Shown here one piece after another: positions 1 through 5,320 of a DNA stretch of 10,896 nucleotides. The position numbers and the translations under genes are program-made. The stretch is from an uncultured Oscillospiraceae bacterium. GTDB taxonomy: Bacteria > Bacillota > Clostridia > Oscillospirales > Oscillospiraceae. Below the pieces are notes generated by a model. It saw nothing but the letters and a program-made list of their open reading frames with translations. It was not told the origin of the DNA and searched no databases. The stretch is taken from positions 1 through 10,896 of the forward strand of contig CANQKJ010000048.1 in NCBI GenBank assembly GCA_947624465.1. The letters run 5' to 3'. Numbering within the stretch: the first letter of the stretch is position 1; the number at the start of each line of letters is the position of its first letter.

Positions 1-960
1 CTCATCGGCCAGGCCAAACGGGACCAGCTTGCCGGCGAGATCGAGCTGCTGGACGGCGCCTCCTGCGACTTCGACCTGGACCGGGTGCGCCACGGGCAGC
101 TCTCCCCCGTGTTCTTCGGCTCCGCCCTCACCAACTTCGGCGTGGAGCCCTTCCTGGAGGACTTCCTCCGCATGACCACCGCCCCCCTGCCCCGCGCCGC
201 CGGGGACCTGATCGTCGACTCCTTCGACGACGACTTCTCCGCCTTCGTGTTCAAGATCCAGGCCAACATGAACAAGGCCCACCGGGACCGCATCGCCTTC
301 ATGCGGGTCTGCTCCGGCAAGTTTGAGGCGGACAAAGAGGTCTACCACGTCCAGGGGGGCAAAAAAATAAAGCTCTCCCGGCCCCAGCAGCTCATGGCCG
401 CCGAGCGGGAGATCATCGAGGAGGCCTACGCCGGAGACATCATCGGCGTGTTCGACCCCGGCATCTTCTCCATCGGGGACACTCTCTGCGCCCCCGGCAA
501 AAAGTTCCGGTTCGACCCCATCCCCACCTTCGCCCCCGAGCACTTCCAGCGCACCCGGCCCCTGGACACCATGAAGCGCAAGCAGTTCCTCAAGGGCATG
601 GAGCAAATCGCCCAGGAGGGCGCCATCCAGATCTTCAAGACCCCCTATTCCGGCATGGAGGAGGTCATCGTGGGCGTCGTCGGCACCCTTCAGTTCGACG
701 TGCTGGAGTACCGGCTGAAAAACGAGTACGGCGTGGAACTCTACTCCGAGGGTCTGCCCTATGAGTACCTCCGCTGGGTGGAGCATGAGGGGGACGAACC
801 CCTCCGGGCGGACCAGCTCACCCTCCCCGGCGACGCCATGCTGGTGGAGGACTACAAGGGCAATCAGCTCCTGCTGTTCGCCTCCCAGTGGTCCATCGGC
901 TGGACGGCGGAGCGGAATAAACAGCTCACCCTGCACGAGTTCGGCGGGACAAAATTCTGA
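1..960 (+). CDS. prfC: Peptide chain release factor 3 (RF3), C-terminal part, truncated by window edge
   Basis: RF3 is a cytoplasmic translational GTPase that recycles release factors RF1 and RF2 from the ribosome after peptide release. The reading frame is open from base 1 to a TGA at 958-960, giving 319 residues of a family usually about 530 long. The GTPase N-terminus with its nucleotide-binding motifs therefore lies outside the window. RF3-type segments are visible: GSALTNFGVEPFLEDF, the domain II stretch FVFKIQANMNKAHRDRIAFM, EEAYAGDIIGVFDPG followed by IGDTL, and the domain III stretch GVVGTLQFDVLEYRLKNEYG. These separate RF3 from EF-G, which shares the fold. An in-frame GTG at 85 is internal, not a start. 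The gene ends at a bidirectional terminator and faces a minus-strand gene. Confidence 0.95.
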   Translation, partial: LIGQAKRDQLAGEIELLDGASCDFDLDRVRHGQLSPVFFGSALTNFGVEPFLEDFLRMTTAPLPRAAGDLIVDSFDDDFSAFVFKIQANMNKAHRDRIAFMRVCSGKFEADKEVYHVQGGKKIKLSRPQQLMAAEREIIEEAYAGDIIGVFDPGIFSIGDTLCAPGKKFRFDPIPTFAPEHFQRTRPLDTMKRKQFLKGMEQIAQEGAIQIFKTPYSGMEEVIVGVVGTLQFDVLEYRLKNEYGVELYSEGLPYEYLRWVEHEGDEPLRADQLTLPGDAMLVEDYKGNQLLLFASQWSIGWTAERNKQLTLHEFGGTKF

Positions 961-962
961 TG

Positions 963-994
963 AAAAAGCGGCGGCCTCCCGGCCGCCGCTTTTT
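963..994. terminator. Bidirectional intrinsic terminator between convergent genes
   Basis: The 14-nt arm AAAAAGCGGCGGCC (963-976) is a perfect inverted repeat of GGCCGCCGCTTTTT (981-994) around the loop TCCC. It has an A tract on one side and a T tract on the other, so it can end transcription from both sides. It starts two bases after the prfC stop codon and overlaps the TAA stop (993-995) of the opposing gene. Confidence 0.9.
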
Positions 995-1679
995 ACGCGA
1001 TGACGAGTCCGTCCCGCTCCACCGCCCCCTGCTCCCAAAGCAGGGCCAGCATCTGCCCGGCGCAGTTCTCCGGCAGGTCCAGGCCGGGGGCGGACACCGT
1101 CAGCCCCGCCAAGTCGGGCCGCTCCCCGTAAAGCTCCAGCGCCGTGCCCCAGCGGCCCCCGCCCGGCCCGAAGGCCACGGTGACCTCCGCTCCCGCCGAG
1201 GGGGGCGACACCGGCAGGCCGTACCGCAGATGGAGCCACCGGGCGTAATCCTGCCCCACTCCCGGCACGTCGATGACCAGGCCCCGCACCTGGGGACACA
1301 GCCGCTCCGCCGTCTGCCGCAGTTCGGTACAGAGCCGGGGAGCGGACAGGGCCACTCTCCCCTTCTGGGGCTTCGCCCCTCCCCGCTCCAGCGCCCGGAG
1401 GGCCAGCCGGTCGGCGACGGCCCGCCAAAAGGGCAGCGGGTCCACCGGTTTGAGCGCGCGGAGCATGGAGGCGTAGGGAAAGCCCTCCGGCAGCAGCACC
1501 CTGCCCGCCCCGGCCTTGAGGAGGGTCTCCTCCGCCCGGCGCAGCCGCCATTCCAGCCGCCAGCGGGGCAGGCCGGGGGGTTCGTACAGCGTCCAGCGGA
1601 GGACCATCAGCCGGCCCAGCTCCACGAACTCCGGCCTCCCCCGCCCCTTCTCCCGCCGGCAGACGATCTGGCCCACCAT
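993..1679 (-). CDS. Hypothetical protein, 228 aa, family not recognised
   Basis: I do not recognise this family. The chosen start is the ATG at 1679. It lies 8 nt after a GGAGG (minus strand, 1692-1688); another in-frame ATG two codons earlier (1685) is only 2 nt from that site and is less likely. The protein begins MVGQIVCRREKGRGR and is rich in Arg, Leu, Pro and Gly. It has no signal peptide or clear membrane segment. A central part reads RVALSAPRLCTELRQTAERL and then VRGLVIDVPGVGQDYARWL, which looks like alternating strand and helix, so a small soluble alpha/beta domain is plausible. I see no catalytic motif I would stand by. Its high GC at third codon positions, good ribosome binding site and precise terminator support a real gene. 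It converges on prfC and diverges from the DegV-family gene. Confidence 0.75.
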   Translation of the reverse strand: MVGQIVCRREKGRGRPEFVELGRLMVLRWTLYEPPGLPRWRLEWRLRRAEETLLKAGAGRVLLPEGFPYASMLRALKPVDPLPFWRAVADRLALRALERGGAKPQKGRVALSAPRLCTELRQTAERLCPQVRGLVIDVPGVGQDYARWLHLRYGLPVSPPSAGAEVTVAFGPGGGRWGTALELYGERPDLAGLTVSAPGLDLPENCAGQMLALLWEQGAVERDGLVIA

Positions 1680-1731
1680 ACGCATCACCTCCGTAGAGAG
1701 GTATGCCGCAACTGGCACAAATATGAGGGGA

Positions 1732-1753
1732 AAAAGTGCTGAAGTTCCGTCAA
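1732..1753 (+). repeat. 22-nt repeat, copy 1 (upstream of the DegV-family gene)
   Basis: This stretch matches 2699-2720 at 20 of 22 positions. It has four A residues followed by the shared core GTGCTRAAGTWCCGTCAA. Copy 1 sits in the divergent intergenic region, 9 bp upstream of the -35 element of the DegV-family gene. Role unknown; it could be an operator. Confidence 0.5.
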
Positions 1754-1762
1754 AAAGCGCTA

Positions 1763-1791
1763 TTGTATCCGTGAAATCGGGTTGATATAAT
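1763..1791 (+). promoter_or_regulatory. Sigma-A-type promoter for the DegV-family gene, possibly bidirectional
   Basis: TTGTAT (1763-1768), a 17-bp spacer and a perfect TATAAT (1786-1791) form a good promoter about 36 bp upstream of the start codon. The same DNA is nearly symmetric: ATTGTATC (1762-1769) and GATATAAT (1784-1791) are inverted repeats with one mismatch. Read on the minus strand, this gives TTATAT, 17 bp, TACAAT, which could serve the divergent gene ending at 993. Confidence 0.7.
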
Positions 1792-1827
1792 GTAGCACGC
1801 TAAATCGTTTGACCGGGAGGTATCTTC

Positions 1828-2667
1828 ATGTCCATCAAGATCACCGCCACCAGCACCTGCGATCTGCCCGCCGGGCTTCTGGCCCGGTACGACATCACCT
1901 CCGTCCCCCTGTACGTCTCCTTCGGCGGCAAAACCTGCCGGGACGGCGTGGACGCCGGCCCCGAGGACATCTTCCGCCATGTGGAGCGCGGCGGAGGGCT
2001 GCCCTCCACCGCCGCCGTGAACATCGACGACTACCAGAAGCTCTTTGCCGAACTCTCCCCCCAATACGACGCGGTGCTCCACATCACCATCGGCGCGGAA
2101 TTCTCCTGCTGCTATCAGAACGCCCTGGTGGCCGCCGAGGACTTCCCCAACGTGTATGTTATAGACTCCCGGAACCTCACCGTGGGCCAGGGCCTGCTGG
2201 TGCTGGAGGCCGCCGAGGCGGCAGAGCGGGGCATGAGCGCCCCGGACATCGTGAAGCGCGTCGAGAGCCTGCTGGACAAGGTGGACACCACCTTCGTGGT
2301 GGACAGGCTGGACTATCTGGTCAAGGGAGGCCGCGTACCCTCCCTGGTGGCCATGGGGGCCAATCTGCTGCGGCTGAAGCCCTCCATCGTCCTGTCGGGC
2401 GGCAAGATGGGCGTGGGCAAAAAATACCGGGGCACCTTTGAGAAGGCCCTGGACGACTACGCGGCCGATCTGCTGGCCGGCGGGGACGCGGACCTCTCCC
2501 GGGCCTTTGTGGTCCACTCCCGGTGCGATAACGCCGCCATCGTCCCCGCCATGGTGGAAAAGGTGCGCGCCGCCGGCTTCCGGGAGGTCTCGGAGGCCTT
2601 CGCCGGCTGCACCATCTCCTGCCACTGCGGACCCAACACCCTGGGGGTCATCTTCATGCGGAAGTGA
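1828..2667 (+). CDS. DegV family protein (FakB-like fatty acid binding)
   Basis: DegV proteins bind a fatty acid. Those studied in staphylococci (FakB) present it to the kinase FakA for phosphorylation, so exogenous acids can enter phospholipid synthesis. The 279-residue length is typical. The N-terminus has the family's STCDLP motif (residues 9-14), then PSTAAVNIDDY (59-69), where the loop usually reads TSQPS, and ITIGAEFSCCYQNA (86-99), where many members have a Ser-Gly-rich loop. The second lobe has FVVDRLDYLVKGGRVP (156-171) and the C-terminal lipid-pocket signature CHCGPNTLGVIFM (265-277). The start follows GGGAGG (1815-1820) by 7 nt and a clear promoter. No fakA kinase gene is in the window, so fatty acid use is inferred from the family. 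No terminator follows directly; the nearest is the leader terminator at 2833. Confidence 0.92.
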   Translation: MSIKITATSTCDLPAGLLARYDITSVPLYVSFGGKTCRDGVDAGPEDIFRHVERGGGLPSTAAVNIDDYQKLFAELSPQYDAVLHITIGAEFSCCYQNALVAAEDFPNVYVIDSRNLTVGQGLLVLEAAEAAERGMSAPDIVKRVESLLDKVDTTFVVDRLDYLVKGGRVPSLVAMGANLLRLKPSIVLSGGKMGVGKKYRGTFEKALDDYAADLLAGGDADLSRAFVVHSRCDNAAIVPAMVEKVRAAGFREVSEAFAGCTISCHCGPNTLGVIFMRK

Positions 2668-2683
2668 CCCCGGAAATTCCCTC

Positions 2684-2712
2684 TTGACTTTTACCGCTAA
2701 AAGTGCTAAAGT
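2684..2712 (+). promoter_or_regulatory. Sigma-A-type promoter of the tyrosine leader / aroF-tyrA unit
   Basis: TTGACT (2684-2689), 17 bp, then TAAAGT (2707-2712) preceded by an extended -10 TGC (2704-2706). Transcription would start near 2719, giving a very short untranslated stretch before the ribosome binding site at 2727-2734. It lies in the gap after the DegV-family stop codon and overlaps repeat copy 2. Confidence 0.65.
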
Positions 2713-2720
2713 ACCGTCAA
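2699..2720 (+). repeat. 22-nt repeat, copy 2 (over the leader promoter)
   Basis: Partner of 1732-1753, with two differences (A for G at 2708, A for T at 2713). This copy covers the -10 element and the expected transcription start of the leader promoter, so a protein bound here would affect initiation. No further copy was seen by eye. Confidence 0.5.
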
Positions 2721-2742
2721 TGACAGAAAGGAGGCCATGGGC

Positions 2743-2811
2743 ATGGCGAACCGGCTCTACGGGTACGGCTATTACCGCTATTACGATAGCGGCGTTTTGT
2801 CGTGCCCCTGA
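2743..2811 (+). CDS. Tyr-rich leader peptide, candidate ribosome-mediated attenuator of aroF-tyrA
   Basis: A 22-codon ORF begins at ATG 2743, 8 nt after a strong AAAGGAGG (2727-2734), and ends at TGA 2809-2811. An in-frame ATG at 2737 is only 2 nt from that site and is less likely. The peptide contains LYGYGYYRYYDSG: six Tyr within ten codons (2758-2784), then VLSCP. A strong intrinsic terminator follows 21 nt after the stop codon, and the next genes are DAHP synthase and prephenate dehydrogenase. Promoter, leader ORF, regulatory codons for the pathway end product and terminator are the four parts of classical attenuation, as known for trp, his and pheA leaders. The sequence parts are seen directly. 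The function is inferred: ribosomes stalled on Tyr codons when charged tRNA-Tyr is short would let polymerase read on. Confidence 0.78.
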   Translation: MANRLYGYGYYRYYDSGVLSCP

Positions 2812-2832
2812 GCGGTCACCCGCGCCTCCCGT

Positions 2833-2862
2833 GCGGCTGCCTGACAGGGCAGCCGCTTTTTT
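2833..2862 (+). terminator. Intrinsic terminator in the aroF-tyrA leader (attenuator)
   Basis: GCGGCTGCC (2833-2841) pairs perfectly with GGCAGCCGC (2848-2856), with one more possible U-G pair and a GACA tetraloop. It is followed by six T and, after one G, five more. It lies between the leader ORF and aroF. It would also stop readthrough from the DegV-family gene. An upstream alternative pairing, CCGCGC (2820-2825) with GTGCGG (2831-2836), would take up part of its 5' arm. Confidence 0.88.
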
Positions 2863-3063
2863 GTTTTTAAACCTGTATCCACAGGACGAAAAACGCCGCC
2901 TGGGCGGGTCTTTCCCCGCCATACCGCGTTGATCCTCCTTGAAATACACAAAGTATTCCCGCGTCAGATCGCCTTGTCTGGCGTGAAAATTTCCCGCCCA
3001 ACCGGCATTCCCTGCCTGTGAATACAGGTTCTACTTTTTCACTCACGAAGGAGAGAAAACGTT
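2863..3063 (+). other. Non-coding leader between attenuator and aroF, with several hairpins
   Basis: I see no gene in these 201 bases. They contain two copies of the inverted repeat CCTGT-N4-ACAGG (2872-2885 and 3015-3028), a hairpin GGCGGG/CCCGCC (2903-2908 with 2915-2920), and a 9-bp hairpin with two G-U pairs (2960-2968 with 2977-2985). None has a T tract. No T-box sequence was found. A weak promoter-like TTGATC at 2929 lacks a convincing -10. The aroF ribosome binding site AAGGAGAG is at 3048-3055. Confidence 0.5.
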
Positions 3064-4080
3064 ATGGTCGTCATTATGAAGCAGGACTTTACCCCCAGGC
3101 AGCTGGAGGACGCCATCCGGGCCATGGAGGCCGGCGGCGTGAAGGTGATGGTGTCCAAGGGGGCCGAGACCACCATCCTGGGGGCCGAGGGCAATGCGGC
3201 GAACCTCAATCAGGAGCTGCTGTCCCAGCTCCCCGGCGTGGAGCGGGTCATGCGGGTGTCCGAACCCTATAAGCGGGCCAACCGAAAGTACCACCCCGAC
3301 GACACGGTGGTGGACATCGGCGGCGGAGCGCGCGTCGGAGGCAGAAAGCTGGCCGTCATCGCGGGACCCTGCTCGGTGGAGAGCGAGGAACAGATCACCG
3401 CCGTGGCCCGGGCGGTCAAGGCCGCCGGGGCCTGCGCCCTCCGGGGCGGGGCCTACAAGCCCCGGACCTCCCCCTACGCCTTCCAGGGCATGGGGGTGGA
3501 CGGCGTCCGCCTGCTGGAGGAGGCCCGCTCCGCCACCGGCCTGCCCATGGTCACCGAGTTGATGAGCCCCGACCAGCTCCCCATGTTCGAGGACACGGTG
3601 GACGTGATCCAGATCGGCGCCCGGAATATGCAGAACTTCGACCTGCTGAAAAAGGTGGGGCGCTACCACAAGCCGGTGCTACTGAAGCGGGGCCTCTCCA
3701 ACACCATCGAGGAGTGGCTCATGAGCGCGGAGTACATCATGTCAGAGGGCAATCCCAACGTGATTTTGTGCGAGCGGGGCATCCGAACCTTCGAGACCTA
3801 CACCCGCAATACGCTGGACCTGTCCGCCGTGCTGGCGGTGAAAAAGCAGAGCCATCTGCCGGTGGTGGTGGACCCCTCCCACGCCTGCGGCAAGGCGTGG
3901 ATGGTGGAGCGGATGGCCATGGCGGCGGTGGCCGCCGGGGCGGACGGTCTGCTCATCGAGGTCCACAACGACCCCGCCCACGCCCTGTGCGACGGGGCGC
4001 AGTCCATCACCCCGGACCAGTTCGCGGCCCTGATGGACAAGCTGCGCGTCCTGGCCCCGGTGGTGGGCCGGGAACTCTGA
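3064..4080 (+). CDS. aroF: 3-deoxy-7-phosphoheptulonate (DAHP) synthase, class I-beta with N-terminal regulatory domain
   Basis: This enzyme condenses phosphoenolpyruvate with erythrose 4-phosphate, the first step of the shikimate pathway to aromatic amino acids. The 338-residue length and layout match the Thermotoga-type I-beta enzyme: an N-terminal ferredoxin-like domain (about residues 2-70), which senses Tyr in characterised relatives, then a TIM barrel from about residue 95. Visible signatures are AGPCSVESEEQI (100-111), LRGGAYKPRTSPY (126-138), IGARNMQNFDLL, LLKRG, and DPSHACG (270-276). The four metal ligands expected for the family are present as Cys103, His273, Glu299 and Asp310. The start ATG follows GGAGAG by 8 nt. 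tyrA begins 18 nt downstream, so the two form an operon directed to tyrosine, behind the Tyr leader. Confidence 0.97.
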   Translation: MVVIMKQDFTPRQLEDAIRAMEAGGVKVMVSKGAETTILGAEGNAANLNQELLSQLPGVERVMRVSEPYKRANRKYHPDDTVVDIGGGARVGGRKLAVIAGPCSVESEEQITAVARAVKAAGACALRGGAYKPRTSPYAFQGMGVDGVRLLEEARSATGLPMVTELMSPDQLPMFEDTVDVIQIGARNMQNFDLLKKVGRYHKPVLLKRGLSNTIEEWLMSAEYIMSEGNPNVILCERGIRTFETYTRNTLDLSAVLAVKKQSHLPVVVDPSHACGKAWMVERMAMAAVAAGADGLLIEVHNDPAHALCDGAQSITPDQFAALMDKLRVLAPVVGREL

Positions 4081-4098
4081 GAGAGGGAGGGCGCCTTT

Positions 4099-4977
4099 AT
4101 GGAGGTAAAACGCATTCTGGTGGTGGGCCTGGGTCTCATCGGCGGCTCGCTGGCCATGGCCCTGCAGGGCTTCGACGGCTGCGAGGTGGTGGGCGGCGTC
4201 CGCTCCCAAAGGACCTATGACAAGGCGCTGGACCGCCACGCGGCGGACCGGCTCACCTTCCACCCGGAGGAGGAGCTGCCAGAAGCGGACGTGGTCATCC
4301 TGTGCCAGGATCCGGCGGGGATCATCTCCTTTTTGCGGGACAACCGGGACAGGTTCAGGCCCGGCTCTCTGGTCATCGACGTGTGCGGCGTCAAGGCCGC
4401 CATCGCCCAGGCGGCCAGGTGCCTCCCGGAGGGCGTGGATTTCATCGGCTGCCACCCCATGGCGGGCAAGGAGGTATCCGGCATCGACAACGCCGAGGCC
4501 ACCCTCTTCCGCAACACCCACTTCATCATCACCCCCGGGGAGAACAGCAGCGAGGAGCATATCGCCCTGCTGTACCGGATGGCGGCCTACTGCCGCTTCG
4601 GGGACGTGACCCGCACCACCCCGGAGCGCCACGACGAACTCATCGCCTACACCAGCCAGCTCATGCACGTCATCGCCGTGTCGGTGTGCGACGGGGCCGA
4701 CTTCTTCGCCTGCCAGGGGTTCGAGGGCGGCTCCTTTCGGGACTGCACCCGGGTGGCCTCCCTGGACGTGCCCATGTGGACCCAGCTCTTCACCCTCAAC
4801 GCCCCCGCGCTGACCAAAATGGTGGCGGAGCTGGAGGGCCGGATGCGGGAGTACCGTCTGGCCATCGAGGCGGGCGACACCGAAAAGCTCTCCGCCATGC
4901 TGGAGGCCGCCGCCGGCCGGAAAAAGCAGATCAACCTGGAGCGGGCCCGGGGCGACGACGTCCATCCCAAGTTCTGA
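4099..4977 (+). CDS. tyrA: Prephenate dehydrogenase
   Basis: It oxidatively decarboxylates prephenate to 4-hydroxyphenylpyruvate using NAD(P)+, the committed step to tyrosine. The N-terminal Rossmann domain has the dinucleotide motif GLGLIGGS (residues 10-17). DVCGVKA (94-100) and GCHPMAGKEVSG (117-128, catalytic-type His119) follow. The helical C-terminal domain has YTSQLMHVIA, where many members read SHLPH and only the last His is kept, and GGSFRDCTRVA (210-220). At 292 residues it lacks the C-terminal ACT domain found in Bacillus TyrA, so feedback may rest on DAHP synthase and the leader. The start follows GGGAGGG (4085-4091) by 7 nt. No terminator is evident after the stop codon. Confidence 0.96.
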   Translation: MEVKRILVVGLGLIGGSLAMALQGFDGCEVVGGVRSQRTYDKALDRHAADRLTFHPEEELPEADVVILCQDPAGIISFLRDNRDRFRPGSLVIDVCGVKAAIAQAARCLPEGVDFIGCHPMAGKEVSGIDNAEATLFRNTHFIITPGENSSEEHIALLYRMAAYCRFGDVTRTTPERHDELIAYTSQLMHVIAVSVCDGADFFACQGFEGGSFRDCTRVASLDVPMWTQLFTLNAPALTKMVAELEGRMREYRLAIEAGDTEKLSAMLEAAAGRKKQINLERARGDDVHPKF

Positions 4978-4980
4978 AAG

Positions 4981-5009
4981 TTCTAATCCCCGGACAAACC
5001 CCATACACT
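4981..5009 (+). promoter_or_regulatory. Candidate sigma-E promoter for yabP
   Basis: CATACACT (5002-5009) fits the sigma-E -10 consensus CATACAMT at every position. A weak -35, TTCTAAT (4981-4987), lies 14 bp upstream, a normal sigma-E spacing. Transcription would begin near 5016, just ahead of the yabP ribosome binding site. In Bacillus, yabP and yabQ belong to the sigma-E mother-cell regulon, which supports the call. Confidence 0.55.
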
Positions 5010-5037
5010 GGACCATCAAGGTATGGGAGATGGTCTT

Positions 5038-5319
5038 GTGGCATATGAAAGCGGGCTGAACGCCCCCCACCATGTGGTGATCGAGGAGCGGAAAAGCCTC
5101 ACCGTGTCCGGGGTGGAGGATGTGGAGCGGTTCGATGAGAACACCATCGTGCTGTCCACCTCCAAGGGGGCCATGGTGGTGACGGGGGAAAACCTCCACA
5201 TCGAAAAGCTGTCCCTGGACGGGGGCGACCTGAAGGTGGAGGGGGACATCGACTCGGTATCCTACGAGGAGGACGCGGGGCCGTCCAAAGGCGGCTTCTT
5301 CTCCCGGCTGCTGCGCTGA
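5038..5319 (+). CDS. yabP: Sporulation protein YabP
   Basis: YabP is a small sporulation protein that works with YabQ in mother-cell steps of spore cortex formation. The sequence shows the family pattern: APHHVVIEERKSLTVSGVEDV near the N-terminus, FDENTIVLSTSKGAMVVTG in the middle, and LHIEKLSLDGGDLKVEGDIDSVSY before a short charged tail. The GTG at 5038 is chosen because GGGAG (5025-5029) lies 8 nt upstream and the sigma-E-like promoter is just before it. It gives 93 residues, the usual size. An in-frame ATG at 5023 would add five residues but has no good binding site. The next gene begins one base after the stop codon. Confidence 0.9.
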   Translation: MAYESGLNAPHHVVIEERKSLTVSGVEDVERFDENTIVLSTSKGAMVVTGENLHIEKLSLDGGDLKVEGDIDSVSYEEDAGPSKGGFFSRLLR

Positions 5320-5320
5320 G

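Noticed and set aside
2915..2935. ACCGCG near 2923 resembling the core of a T-box
   Set aside because: The conserved GGTGG before it and the following antiterminator/terminator alternation are missing; the nearby terminator is upstream, not downstream.
1750..2949. Minus-strand open frame of about 400 codons opposite the DegV-family gene
   Set aside because: It is the GC-rich shadow of a clear DegV gene: rich in Gly, His and Val, with no domain and no ribosome binding site.
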